Assembly (NCBI GenBank): GCA_023146575.1
Contig: JAGLBU010000134.1
Span: 1-7,366 of the forward strand
Direction of reading: 5' to 3'
Length of the DNA stretch: 7,366 nucleotides
Source: Methylococcales bacterium
GTDB lineage: Bacteria > Pseudomonadota > Gammaproteobacteria > Methylococcales > Methylomonadaceae
Position 1 is the stretch's first letter; the number at the start of each line of letters is the position of its first letter. The position numbers were made by a program, and so were the translations under genes. A model generated the notes under the pieces. The model did not search any database and was not told the DNA's origin. It worked only from the letters and a program-made list of their open reading frames with translations. Of the stretch, positions 1 through 7,151 are shown piece by piece.

Positions 1-108
1 AGGTGTAGGTGTAGGTGTAGGTGTAGGTGTAGGTGTAGGTGTAGCTGTAGGTGTAGGTGTAGGTGTAGGTGTAGGTGTAGGTGTAGGTGTAGGTGTAGGT
101 GTAGGTGC
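1..108 (-). repeat. AGGTGT hexanucleotide tandem array encoding a Thr-Pro stalk
   Basis: Seventeen 6-base units fill positions 1-102, all AGGTGT on the plus strand except AGCTGT at 43-48; the array ends in a variant AGGTGC at 103-108. On the minus strand, in the frame of the exoprotein, each unit reads ACA CCT (Thr-Pro); the variant at 43-48 gives Thr-Ala. The protein therefore reads Ala-Pro, nine Thr-Pro, Thr-Ala, seven Thr-Pro, and continues out of the window. Because the unit is six bases, gain or loss of units changes stalk length without a frameshift. The true copy number cannot be known from this window. Confidence 0.97.
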
Positions 109-3100
109 GGTATAAACGATATCACTCGCATCAGACAGACTATAGTTGGTATTAGGCAATGGTAGAACATTATCAAATTCACTCAAACAAGAGCCTACAC
201 AGTCAAGAAAGCCGAATGTATGAGTAGTGTTAGCCTGAAAACCATTAATTTCAATAACACTAAGAATACCCCCTAGCTGAATATTATCCGCTCTAATTTG
301 ATCAAAATCTTGACTACCAAAACCTCCAAGCTCTATATTTAGCCTAGATAACGTCGTTAACGTCAGCATTCCTGTAAAGCTTAAAATACCAGGAGAATCC
401 CCTGAGGAAATAATACCATTATTAATAACACTCTCCGCGCTAATCGTCCCATTTCCTTTTAATATTCCCGTATTTGTTATTTCACTTCCCGCGCCTAATA
501 ACCCAAAGGTTGTATCATCCGCTGTTTTTATAATGCCTTTATTTTCCCAAGCGGTCGTTTTTATTTTTAATGTTCCGACTTTAATATCCAATAAGCTCTC
601 CGCATGATTGACAACCGTACCATTTAAAATGATCTCACCAGCCTTAGATTTTATTAAAGTCCCTGAATTTTCAATATCAACGCTATGCGTATTTTCACCT
701 TGTAACGCTAACAGCCCTTCTTGTTGTATATTAATTTTTCCTGAATCCGAATTACCCTGCAAAACCAAGGTTCCGCCTTGATCGATTTCAACCTTTGCAT
801 TAAGCAGTTTGGTTTTAATGGTTAATTTGGCCTTATCATCAATTAATAATGCTTGTCCCGTTAAGAGTTTATCAATGATATAAGTATTATTTTTTAACGT
901 AACGCCTTTACTGTCTCGATTAATCACCACAAAATCACTGGCCGAAGGTAAAACGTTTGTATCCCAATTCGCGGCGGTACTCCAAAGATTATCCCCCGAC
1001 GTATTATTCCAAAAAATACTACCACCCGTCACAAAGTTAGACAGCCTTATGGTATTGTTTGCAATAGCCGTATTCATACTGTAACCAACAGGTGAGTTAA
1101 TCTGTGAAAAATCACCACTTACCCCTTTTTCAGCGCTCAAAATATCAAAAATTGATGATGTTGGATCAAAATTTGTCGGTAAACTTGCTGTCAGTGTGCC
1201 ACCTAATTCAACAACACCCTCAACTTTAATTTTATCAAACTTATCCAGTGCTTCGATCTGTATTTTAATCTGAGACGTTTCACGTAACGATAAATCACCT
1301 AATACCGTTAATGTGCCAACCGAAGCGCCCCCAGGTGAAAGTATTCCTTTATTTATTAAGGTTGCATTACCTACATCTAACGTTCCTTTGCCTTTAATAG
1401 TTCCTATTTCAGCATTGGTTAAATCACCTCCCGTAACCTTAAAAACAGAATTATCATTAATCGTTAACACCCCTCGATTTTCAAACGGTCGAGTGATAAT
1501 CGTTTTAGGGTTTTCAATACTTAAGTTGCCTGTCTGAGTGGTGGCATTGGTCTCCAAAACCCCTGTGCCTTTTACAGTGACTTTATCCCCTAAAGTATGA
1601 GCTGAACCTTGCATTTTCAACGTACCATTATCAATGCTTAAATCATTTTCATGATGCCCGCCTTTTAATAACGTTATCGTCGTTTTATTAAGATCAAACG
1701 AACCACCATCATTATTAAACGGAACATTAAATTGCGCTTCGGGGGTTGTGGTTGTTTTTTTAAGCGTACCTTCATTTTTAAACGTGCCTAAGCCAATCAT
1801 TTTCCCCGTTGAATCGGCAATAAAGGTCGCACCGACTTCATTTTGTATGCTCGACGTTGCCCCTGATAATTTTATGAACCCTGAACGCCAATTAATCGTT
1901 CCCTCATTTTCATGATTCACCAACGTCCCTGCCAAAGTATTATTGCCTACCGAAGCCATCGTGCCATAATTATTCACATCGCCCGATAACGTTGAACCTG
2001 TCCAACTTGAGTTTCCACTTAATTCAAAAGTACCCGTTTCTAACGTGACATCCTCGGTAATATTTGAAGTCCCTTTAGCATCCAATATTAAATGCCCATT
2101 AGCGGTATTTTTAATAGGGGCGTTTAAATTAATATCATTCCCAGCGTCCAATTCTAAGGAATGATCACTGTCCCAATTAAAAGGTGATTCAACCGTAATA
2201 TCTTGCCCATGATTGTTGGTCGAATTGTCTGTTGTTAAGGTAACATTGGCGGTATTAAGCTGTCCTGCCAGCCATTGTGTATGAAAAACATCCATTGAAC
2301 CCGATGGAGCACTGTCATCACCTTCTTTAATTGTAATGGAACCAGGATCAAGTAATAACTGTCCTGTTTTGCCTTTTTTTGCAGTCACATCCACAAAACC
2401 ATCCATTGTTAAGTGTTGCTTTCCAGAAACTTCGACAAATCCGCCATCACCTGAATACTCCCCTCCTTTTGCTTCGATGTTTCCATGTACCACTGTTGTA
2501 TCATCCGACCAAATAATAACCTTGCCACCTTTATTATAATGGGTTGCATTAGCACGAATATTGACTTTAGACCCAAGGGTTGTTGTGGTTGCATTCTTAA
2601 TATTTGCATTTTCCCCTTGATAATCACCGCCTGTTAAAATATCACCACCACCTGTTTGACCATTTGCTTCAACCTGACTTTCATCGCCTAGGGTAATATT
2701 TTTCCCCGTAATTTGAATCATACCGCCTGTTTGGTGGCTATGATTTGCAGAAATAACACTCTTATCATCAATTTCAATGGTATTTGAAGCCACTAATTTA
2801 ATACGACCTTGTCGATCAATTTCAGCCGTATTAGCATTTAACGCACCACTGTGATGAATATTATTCGCAAATAAATTAATCGCGCCTCCATTGGCTAAAA
2901 TTTCCCCCAGATTTAAGATGCTGTTTTTAGGGGATTGTATTTGAAATCGAATGTGGGGCTCATCCAAATTAGTCACGGTTAAGGTTGAGGCGGCGGCTAA
3001 AATAATTTTCCCACCATCGGTTGAAATTACGCCACTATTTTCAATATCAGGGGCAATGAGTATGATATTTCCTTGGCTCCCTGCACGAATAACCCCTTGA

Positions 3101-3585
3101 TTAACAAGACGGCTGCTTTCATTTTCAGCCACAAAATGGTAATTTCCTTTTAGAAAATCTTTATTGCTAATATTGAGTGTTGAAGCAATCAACCCTTGAG
3201 TATCAACCACAGAATTAGTACCAAAAACAATACCATTTGGGTTGATTAAAAAGACTTTTCCGTTAGATAAAAGGTGACCTAAAATTTTGCTAGGATCTTG
3301 TCCTATAACACGATTTAAGACTGCACTTTGAGGGTTTTGTTGAATAAATTTTGTTATTTCAGTTGGGGAAATATTAAATTGCCCCCAATTAATAATTGCA
3401 TTCGGGGTATTAGTGATTGACGTTACATTTTTTGTAGAAATACGGTCGATATTAACCGTACCATTAATAATGGTGGCATCGGTAGGATTCGCCTCAAGAT
3501 GATTTTGTAAAAGAATGAATAAAATAGCCGCGCCAAGGACATTTTTTTTAGTATCTAATGTTTTTTGATTTAAACTTTTCATCAT
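1..3585 (-). CDS. Two-partner secretion exoprotein TpsA (filamentous hemagglutinin/HMW-like), C-terminus beyond the window
   Basis: A reading frame from ATG at 3585 stays open to base 1 (1195 codons, no stop), so the gene is 3'-partial. It starts with two Met codons; either may be used. Residues 17-26 form a hydrophobic signal core, with cleavage probably near residue 32. The TPS secretion domain follows (about 33-265), with NWGQFNI at 66-72, LNRVIG at 90-95 and the hallmark NPNGI at 115-119. HMW/FHA-type motifs come next: GGKVIIW ending at W359 with a GGFVEVSG stretch after it, and LLLDPGSI at 410-417. The rest is rich in Asn, Gly and Thr with repeated N-x-G-x-(I/L) turns, as expected for a parallel beta-helix. 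Two autotransporter-like modules (about 725-848 and 1036-1159) flank a Trp motif (W859, W868, W874). A Thr-Pro tail begins at 1160. It lies 22 bases behind the TpsB gene, with no strong Shine-Dalgarno. It is probably a secreted surface filament or adhesin; the target is unknown. Confidence 0.9.
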   Translation of the reverse strand, partial: MMKSLNQKTLDTKKNVLGAAILFILLQNHLEANPTDATIINGTVNIDRISTKNVTSITNTPNAIINWGQFNISPTEITKFIQQNPQSAVLNRVIGQDPSKILGHLLSNGKVFLINPNGIVFGTNSVVDTQGLIASTLNISNKDFLKGNYHFVAENESSRLVNQGVIRAGSQGNIILIAPDIENSGVISTDGGKIILAAASTLTVTNLDEPHIRFQIQSPKNSILNLGEILANGGAINLFANNIHHSGALNANTAEIDRQGRIKLVASNTIEIDDKSVISANHSHQTGGMIQITGKNITLGDESQVEANGQTGGGDILTGGDYQGENANIKNATTTTLGSKVNIRANATHYNKGGKVIIWSDDTTVVHGNIEAKGGEYSGDGGFVEVSGKQHLTMDGFVDVTAKKGKTGQLLLDPGSITIKEGDDSAPSGSMDVFHTQWLAGQLNTANVTLTTDNSTNNHGQDITVESPFNWDSDHSLELDAGNDINLNAPIKNTANGHLILDAKGTSNITEDVTLETGTFELSGNSSWTGSTLSGDVNNYGTMASVGNNTLAGTLVNHENEGTINWRSGFIKLSGATSSIQNEVGATFIADSTGKMIGLGTFKNEGTLKKTTTTPEAQFNVPFNNDGGSFDLNKTTITLLKGGHHENDLSIDNGTLKMQGSAHTLGDKVTVKGTGVLETNATTQTGNLSIENPKTIITRPFENRGVLTINDNSVFKVTGGDLTNAEIGTIKGKGTLDVGNATLINKGILSPGGASVGTLTVLGDLSLRETSQIKIQIEALDKFDKIKVEGVVELGGTLTASLPTNFDPTSSIFDILSAEKGVSGDFSQINSPVGYSMNTAIANNTIRLSNFVTGGSIFWNNTSGDNLWSTAANWDTNVLPSASDFVVINRDSKGVTLKNNTYIIDKLLTGQALLIDDKAKLTIKTKLLNAKVEIDQGGTLVLQGNSDSGKINIQQEGLLALQGENTHSVDIENSGTLIKSKAGEIILNGTVVNHAESLLDIKVGTLKIKTTAWENKGIIKTADDTTFGLLGAGSEITNTGILKGNGTISAESVINNGIISSGDSPGILSFTGMLTLTTLSRLNIELGGFGSQDFDQIRADNIQLGGILSVIEINGFQANTTHTFGFLDCVGSCLSEFDNVLPLPNTNYSLSDASDIVYTAPTPTPTPTPTPTPTPTPTPTATPTPTPTPTPTPTP
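109..476 (-). repeat. Autotransporter-like module 2 inside the exoprotein (with Cys pair)
   Basis: About residues 1036-1159 of the exoprotein. It has the order: ILKGNGTI turn, a second 'NNGIIS' strand, GDSPGIL at about 1062-1068, a strand 'LNIELGG', an 'FDQIRAD' segment, 'LGGILSV', then a closing segment that ends in 'YSLSDASDIVY'. This order matches module 1 at 1042-1410 element by element, so the two appear to be diverged copies at the protein level. It resembles the passenger-associated (PATR-like) repeats of autotransporters, in which an S-P-G-x-S/I-G-x-L strand is typical. Only this copy has cysteines, C1129 and C1133 (CVGSC). It immediately precedes the Thr-Pro stalk. Confidence 0.7.
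1042..1410 (-). repeat. Autotransporter-like module 1 inside the exoprotein
   Basis: About residues 725-848. It contains 'GTIKGKGTL', 'LINKGILSPGG' (S750 P751 G752 G753), 'VGTLTVLGDL', 'IKIQIEA', 'FDKIKVEG', 'LGGTLTA', then 'FDILSAEKG' and a closing strand. The LSPGG-x-x-x-GTL-x-x-x-G-x-L pattern is the signature of passenger-associated transport repeats known from autotransporters. The second copy at 109-476 repeats the same order. Similarity is judged by eye from the translation; no alignment score was computed. Confidence 0.7.
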
Positions 3586-3607
3586 AATAGTCACATTTCA
3601 GGTTAAT

Positions 3608-5161
3608 TTAAAAACGAAACATCAAATTTGCATGGATTCTGTTCGTACCACTATGCGTTCCATTGACCTGAATACCTTCATCCAATGCATGTGCAAAATC
3701 AATAGAGCTAAAAACAGTCTGTTGCCACTGCCAACGAACCCCTAAACCAATACTACTAAGTATCCAGTCTTTAGGTTCGTTCGCCAATACACTGTGTTGA
3801 CGACCATGCCCCACATCATAAAAGCCAACTAGATTAACGCCATACCAGCGGGGTGTATAAAGTTCTAGATTTAAAACTTCGCCAGAATCTGCACTGGTTT
3901 CACGTTCTGAATATCCTCTGACACTACGACTTCCACCGACACCAAACTGTTCACCCGAAATAATAGTTTGCTCACTATATTGTCCACTTAAATTAAGCTT
4001 TAAACGCCATTGCTCAAAATTTGCATCGACATTAAAACCATATCGAAGCAACTGCCAATTTTTTTTAGCGCCAAAACGAGAATTTTGATAGGATGCTTGA
4101 TTATTATGTCCGCCTAGCCCCGTATTAGCGAGCCATTGGATATGATAATTAATGCTGGCATATTCCCATGGATATTCCCCATGATACAAAATACTCACAG
4201 GCACTGAGCGAACACTGTTACCAATAGGCGTGTCTAAAAATTTAATATCATTCATAAAAAAGTGGTTATCAATCCCCACTTCCAGCCAATGTTGATATGC
4301 GCCTAACGCTGGCAATAATTGTTGATACTGCAATCCATACATTTCCCCAGAGCCTGTCACCGAAAAATCATTGGCAATAATTCCGTTATCCACATCCGAA
4401 AAAGCATAATAAGCCTTCAACCACCCTTTAAGCGAGTAAAGCGGCATACTGTAATTAATACCATACTGTTTCACCTCGGTAAGATGATCAGGAGAAGTGG
4501 TATAACTCACGCTCAGCTGATGATCTAAATTCCATAAATTACCATGCTGTAGTGCGGCGGTCATTCTAAAATCCCCCGTCCGTTTCGTCCCTGTATTATT
4601 CAGCATTAAAAAAGCTTGATAAGGACGTTGCTCTTTTACCGTAATATTAGCGTCAATTGTGTCAGGTGTACGTTGATTTTGCTTAAAAGTGAGTGTTATG
4701 TCCTTGAAAGGGTGTTTATTACTCATTTTAAGTGCATTATTGATTTCTGCCATATTAGGCGATTTACCAATTTTTAGAGCGGGTAGGCTTGATAAAATAT
4801 TGGCTTTATCAAAATGTTTTGTGCCATTTATTTCAATTTTATTTAAAGTAAAAGAGATAACTTGTAACTTAATTTCGTTACCATTTAAGGTTTGCGGTGG
4901 TAACACAACCCGATAAAACGAATAGCCTTCTGCTCGAATAGCTTTTTCTAAGGCTTTTGCAACGGTTTGTAACTGCTCTAAGTTATACGTTTTATTTTGA
5001 TAAGGATTAATGATTGTTGCTATTTTTCCAGCTGATAACGGCACTTGCCCTTGAACCAAAAACTTTTTAATAAAAAACCGAATGTCTAATTGGGATTCTG
5101 CACGACAAATAGGGCTTAAAAAAAAGCTAATCCAGAAAATAAACACTATTTTTTTTAACAT
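3608..5161 (-). CDS. Two-partner secretion outer-membrane transporter TpsB (ShlB/FhaC/HecB family)
   Basis: A 517-residue outer-membrane pore predicted to bind the TPS domain of the neighbouring exoprotein in the periplasm and move it to the surface. Residues 1-21 are a signal peptide with likely cleavage after CRA (C19-A21). The first POTRA domain covers about 28-103, with the family's G-Y (79-80) and LPPQ (87-90) positions; the second covers about 104-178. The 16-strand barrel fills the rest, with the conserved VRGY motif at 414-417 (R415 of the L6 loop), a FYDVGHG strand motif at 447-453, and a C-terminal F517 as required for Bam-dependent insertion. It is shorter than FhaC and shows no room for the N-terminal plug helix, since POTRA1 starts only about seven residues after the cleavage site. 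The ATG at 5161 is chosen because it gives a clean signal peptide; the Shine-Dalgarno is weak. It precedes tpsA by 22 bases and is very probably co-transcribed with it. Confidence 0.95.
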   Translation of the reverse strand: MLKKIVFIFWISFFLSPICRAESQLDIRFFIKKFLVQGQVPLSAGKIATIINPYQNKTYNLEQLQTVAKALEKAIRAEGYSFYRVVLPPQTLNGNEIKLQVISFTLNKIEINGTKHFDKANILSSLPALKIGKSPNMAEINNALKMSNKHPFKDITLTFKQNQRTPDTIDANITVKEQRPYQAFLMLNNTGTKRTGDFRMTAALQHGNLWNLDHQLSVSYTTSPDHLTEVKQYGINYSMPLYSLKGWLKAYYAFSDVDNGIIANDFSVTGSGEMYGLQYQQLLPALGAYQHWLEVGIDNHFFMNDIKFLDTPIGNSVRSVPVSILYHGEYPWEYASINYHIQWLANTGLGGHNNQASYQNSRFGAKKNWQLLRYGFNVDANFEQWRLKLNLSGQYSEQTIISGEQFGVGGSRSVRGYSERETSADSGEVLNLELYTPRWYGVNLVGFYDVGHGRQHSVLANEPKDWILSSIGLGVRWQWQQTVFSSIDFAHALDEGIQVNGTHSGTNRIHANLMFRF

Positions 5162-5378
5162 ATCATTAACATCTTTGTTTGCCTGTCAACGTAAACAAAA
5201 AATATAATGATAAATCAGTCTTCATTGAGTGTGCTTATTTTTTAAAAATAGAGAGCATTATAATATCACGCTAACTTTAAGGTTATCTGACATCTTTAGC
5301 AAAGTAAATAGAACGCATGAACGTCTTCAAGATCGATCACAGAAAGGAAGAAACTTGACCCATAGAGTTGTAGGTCGG
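5162..5378. other. Intergenic region between the sensor gene and the TPS operon
   Basis: This 217-base gap is the longest non-coding stretch in the window. It is strongly AT-rich and holds a perfect TATAAT on the minus strand at 5262-5257, a run TTTTTAAAAA (5239-5248), and a TTGACA hexamer on the minus strand at 5189-5184 that has no usable -10 partner before the TpsB start. A weak imperfect hairpin (GACC at 5357-5360 with GGTC at 5373-5376) lies just after the sensor stop but lacks a U-run. No convincing gene, tRNA or rho-independent terminator was seen. Confidence 0.8.
5257..5262 (-). promoter_or_regulatory. Candidate -10 box of the TPS operon promoter
   Basis: The minus strand reads TATAAT here, identical to the sigma-70 -10 consensus. 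It would start transcription near 5250 and leave a leader of about 90 bases before the TpsB ATG. No good -35 hexamer lies 16-18 bases upstream, so either an activator or a weak basal promoter is implied; in an AT-rich gap a chance match is also possible. Confidence 0.4.
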
Positions 5379-6350
5379 TTATTGTTTCTCTTTTATATTA
5401 AGTTTAGACGATTGTAATAATGTTTCCGATTTGCTACCAAGATAGCCATAAATAGCAAGGCTTGTCAGTAAGACACTCACCGCTAATATAACCCAGACAG
5501 CGTTGGTAATATCATATTTTTCATGATCAAGTGCCGCCCTAAAAACTAACATTAAGGCTTCAAAGGATACAGCAATAATAATAGCGGCAATAAACCGCGT
5601 GATTGTTCGCCTTGTTGAATTATGTTCCGATAAGTCTTTATAAAGTAACACTTCTTCTTCTAAAATGGTTTTTCCTAAATCAAAAATAGCTAATGCAAGC
5701 GTTAAGTAAACCACTATCTGAAAAGGAATTTCAATATCATCCGACTTTTTAACCATTGCGGTAAAAAAATTAATCACTTGAACACAGGAAGAATAAAGCA
5801 AAACAAATGAAAAGATAAACAAGCCAATCACAATTAAGGTGTAGACCACTTTAAAATATGGTTCAAAATAAATACGTCTATTTTCACCTGTAAAAAAATT
5901 AAGCGTCCCATCTAAATCAATATCCAACACTAAATAACCAGAGGTATCGCCGTGCTCATCGTATATTTTTGTACTAGCAGATAAACACAAGCGCCTACCT
6001 GCGCTTGATAAATAAGGCCCTGTAATCACGGGACAATCGCTTTTTATCGCCGATAAAAAATAAGGCCGTTTACTGCGATCAAGCCCTTCACCTTTTCGAA
6101 AAATAGCTCTAAATTTTTTCCCAGGGATATTTTTACAAATTTGTTTTCCATTTTCATCCAACAAATATAAGATACTAATGAAAGGGTAATAACGGCTAAG
6201 AGAATTTAGAAAACGACTCAAATCTTTTTGAGATTGATTAAAAACGCGTTCATGATGAAAACAACCCAAAATAGACGACAATAAATGATGAATCGCATCA
6301 TGATGCTCATCGTATTTTTCCAGCACATTAATATGACTCATTTTAGGCAT
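5379..6350 (-). CDS. Membrane protein with N-terminal PDC/Cache-like sensor region and four C-terminal transmembrane helices
   Basis: A 323-residue protein of unknown function. Residues 1-50 look helical and charged (His/Glu-rich). Residues about 53-150 resemble a PDC/Cache ligand-sensing fold: strand 'ISILYLLDENG' (58-68), R-P-Y-F at 95-98, GPYLS at 111-115, and 'GDTSGYLVLDIDLDG' (134-148), which matches the usual G-x-x-x-G-x-L-x-x-D-I ending. Four hydrophobic helices follow at about 167-188, 209-227, 252-274 and 284-305, with a charged DLGKTILEEEV segment (224-234) after the second. No kinase, GGDEF, EAL or methyl-accepting region is present. The four-helix part has a PsiE-like appearance, but that is a guess. 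ATG at 6350 is preferred over Met4 because AGAGAAG lies just upstream (6360-6354). It sits 42 bases behind kdsB and may share its transcript. Confidence is high for the gene, moderate for the sensor call. Confidence 0.82.
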   Translation of the reverse strand: MPKMSHINVLEKYDEHHDAIHHLLSSILGCFHHERVFNQSQKDLSRFLNSLSRYYPFISILYLLDENGKQICKNIPGKKFRAIFRKGEGLDRSKRPYFLSAIKSDCPVITGPYLSSAGRRLCLSASTKIYDEHGDTSGYLVLDIDLDGTLNFFTGENRRIYFEPYFKVVYTLIVIGLFIFSFVLLYSSCVQVINFFTAMVKKSDDIEIPFQIVVYLTLALAIFDLGKTILEEEVLLYKDLSEHNSTRRTITRFIAAIIIAVSFEALMLVFRAALDHEKYDITNAVWVILAVSVLLTSLAIYGYLGSKSETLLQSSKLNIKEKQ

Positions 6351-6392
6351 AGTCTTCTCTATTCAGTCGGGCTCAAGGAATTCAGACACATT

Positions 6393-7151
6393 TTAAGATG
6401 AAAATAATCGCTGAACTCTGATTAAATCCTCTTGAGTATCAATGCCAGCTTCTGGGGCTTTTTCAACTATTTTGACCACAATCGCCTCACCATGCCACAA
6501 AATGCGAAGTTGTTCTAAGGCTTCCAGTTCTTCAAGTGGAGAAGCCGCCCACTGACAATAACGTTTTAAAAAACCGACCCGATAACTATAAAGCCCGATA
6601 TGACGGCAATAGTTTTTAGAAAGCGTTATATCTTGTGACATTTTAAATTGCACTCTATCCCACGGAATGGGCGCACGACTAAAATACAACGCATAAGAAT
6701 TTTTATCCGTCACCACTTTAACCGCATTGGGATTAAAAACCTCTTCTGAATCCTGTATTCTAGCGGCTAAGGTTGCTACATTTGCGCGAGTTTGATTTGC
6801 CAAAACCTGCGCAACCGCTTGAATATAATCAGGGGCAATTAAAGGCTCATCTCCCTGTAAATTTACAATAATGGTTTCATCATTCCAATTTAAGGTTTGT
6901 ACCACTTCAGCAATACGATCAGTACCACTTTGATGATTTTTTTGTGTCATCATTACCGCAATATTTTGTTTTTTAACCTCTGCATAAATACGTTCATCAT
7001 CCGTTGCGACCACCACTTCATCCGCACCTGCTTTTAACGCTTGTTCACAAACCCGTACAATCATTGTTTTCCCCGCTATATCTAATAACGGCTTGCCTAA
7101 CAATCGGCTAGAACCGTAACGCGCGGGGATAACAACATTAAATGGCATCAT
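6393..7151 (-). CDS. kdsB: 3-deoxy-manno-octulosonate cytidylyltransferase (CMP-Kdo synthetase)
   Basis: A cytosolic enzyme that joins CTP and Kdo to give CMP-Kdo and diphosphate, the activated sugar used by WaaA to build the inner core of lipopolysaccharide. The 252 residues match the usual length (about 250). The nucleotide-binding start IPARYGSSR is at 8-16, GKPL at 19-22, ATDDERI at 49-55, GTDRIAE at 76-82, LQGDEP at 98-103 (D101 is the expected metal ligand), YFSRAPIPW at 156-164, HIGLYSYR at 184-191, PLEELEALEQLRIL at 205-218, and GIDTQEDL at 236-243 (D238, the second expected metal ligand). Residue 18 is Leu where Pro is usual in R-L-P-G-K-P. The start overlaps the ycaR stop by ATGA, so translation is probably coupled; no good Shine-Dalgarno is seen. 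The second ATG at 7148 is an equally possible start and would remove only one residue. Confidence 0.98.
   Translation of the reverse strand: MMPFNVVIPARYGSSRLLGKPLLDIAGKTMIVRVCEQALKAGADEVVVATDDERIYAEVKKQNIAVMMTQKNHQSGTDRIAEVVQTLNWNDETIIVNLQGDEPLIAPDYIQAVAQVLANQTRANVATLAARIQDSEEVFNPNAVKVVTDKNSYALYFSRAPIPWDRVQFKMSQDITLSKNYCRHIGLYSYRVGFLKRYCQWAASPLEELEALEQLRILWHGEAIVVKIVEKAPEAGIDTQEDLIRVQRLFSS

Noticed and set aside
1..108. CRISPR array or intergenic satellite
   Set aside because: The unit is only six bases, with no spacers, and it is in frame with the exoprotein as Thr-Pro codons.
1313..2539. Short plus-strand open frames (1313-1537 and 2336-2539) and a minus-strand frame at 2409-2627
   Set aside because: They lie within the long exoprotein gene in other frames, have low-complexity Pro/Ser/Val-rich translations, and show no start signal or recognisable domain.
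4319..4916. Plus-strand open frames antisense to the TpsB gene (4319-4528, 4689-4916)
   Set aside because: Shadows of the well-supported TpsB coding sequence; no domain or ribosome site.
5184..5189. TTGACA on the minus strand as the -35 box of a TpsB promoter
   Set aside because: The -10 position at 17-18 bases would overlap the TpsB start codon and matches the consensus poorly, so the transcript would lack the start.
5357..5376. Imperfect hairpin after the sensor stop as a rho-independent terminator
   Set aside because: The stem has only four solid pairs, then a mismatch, and no T-run follows on the minus strand.
5229..5417. Plus-strand 62-codon frame covering the intergenic gap and the end of the sensor gene
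   Set aside because: The translation resembles no known family, no Shine-Dalgarno precedes it, and it runs antisense into the sensor gene; chance is the simpler explanation.
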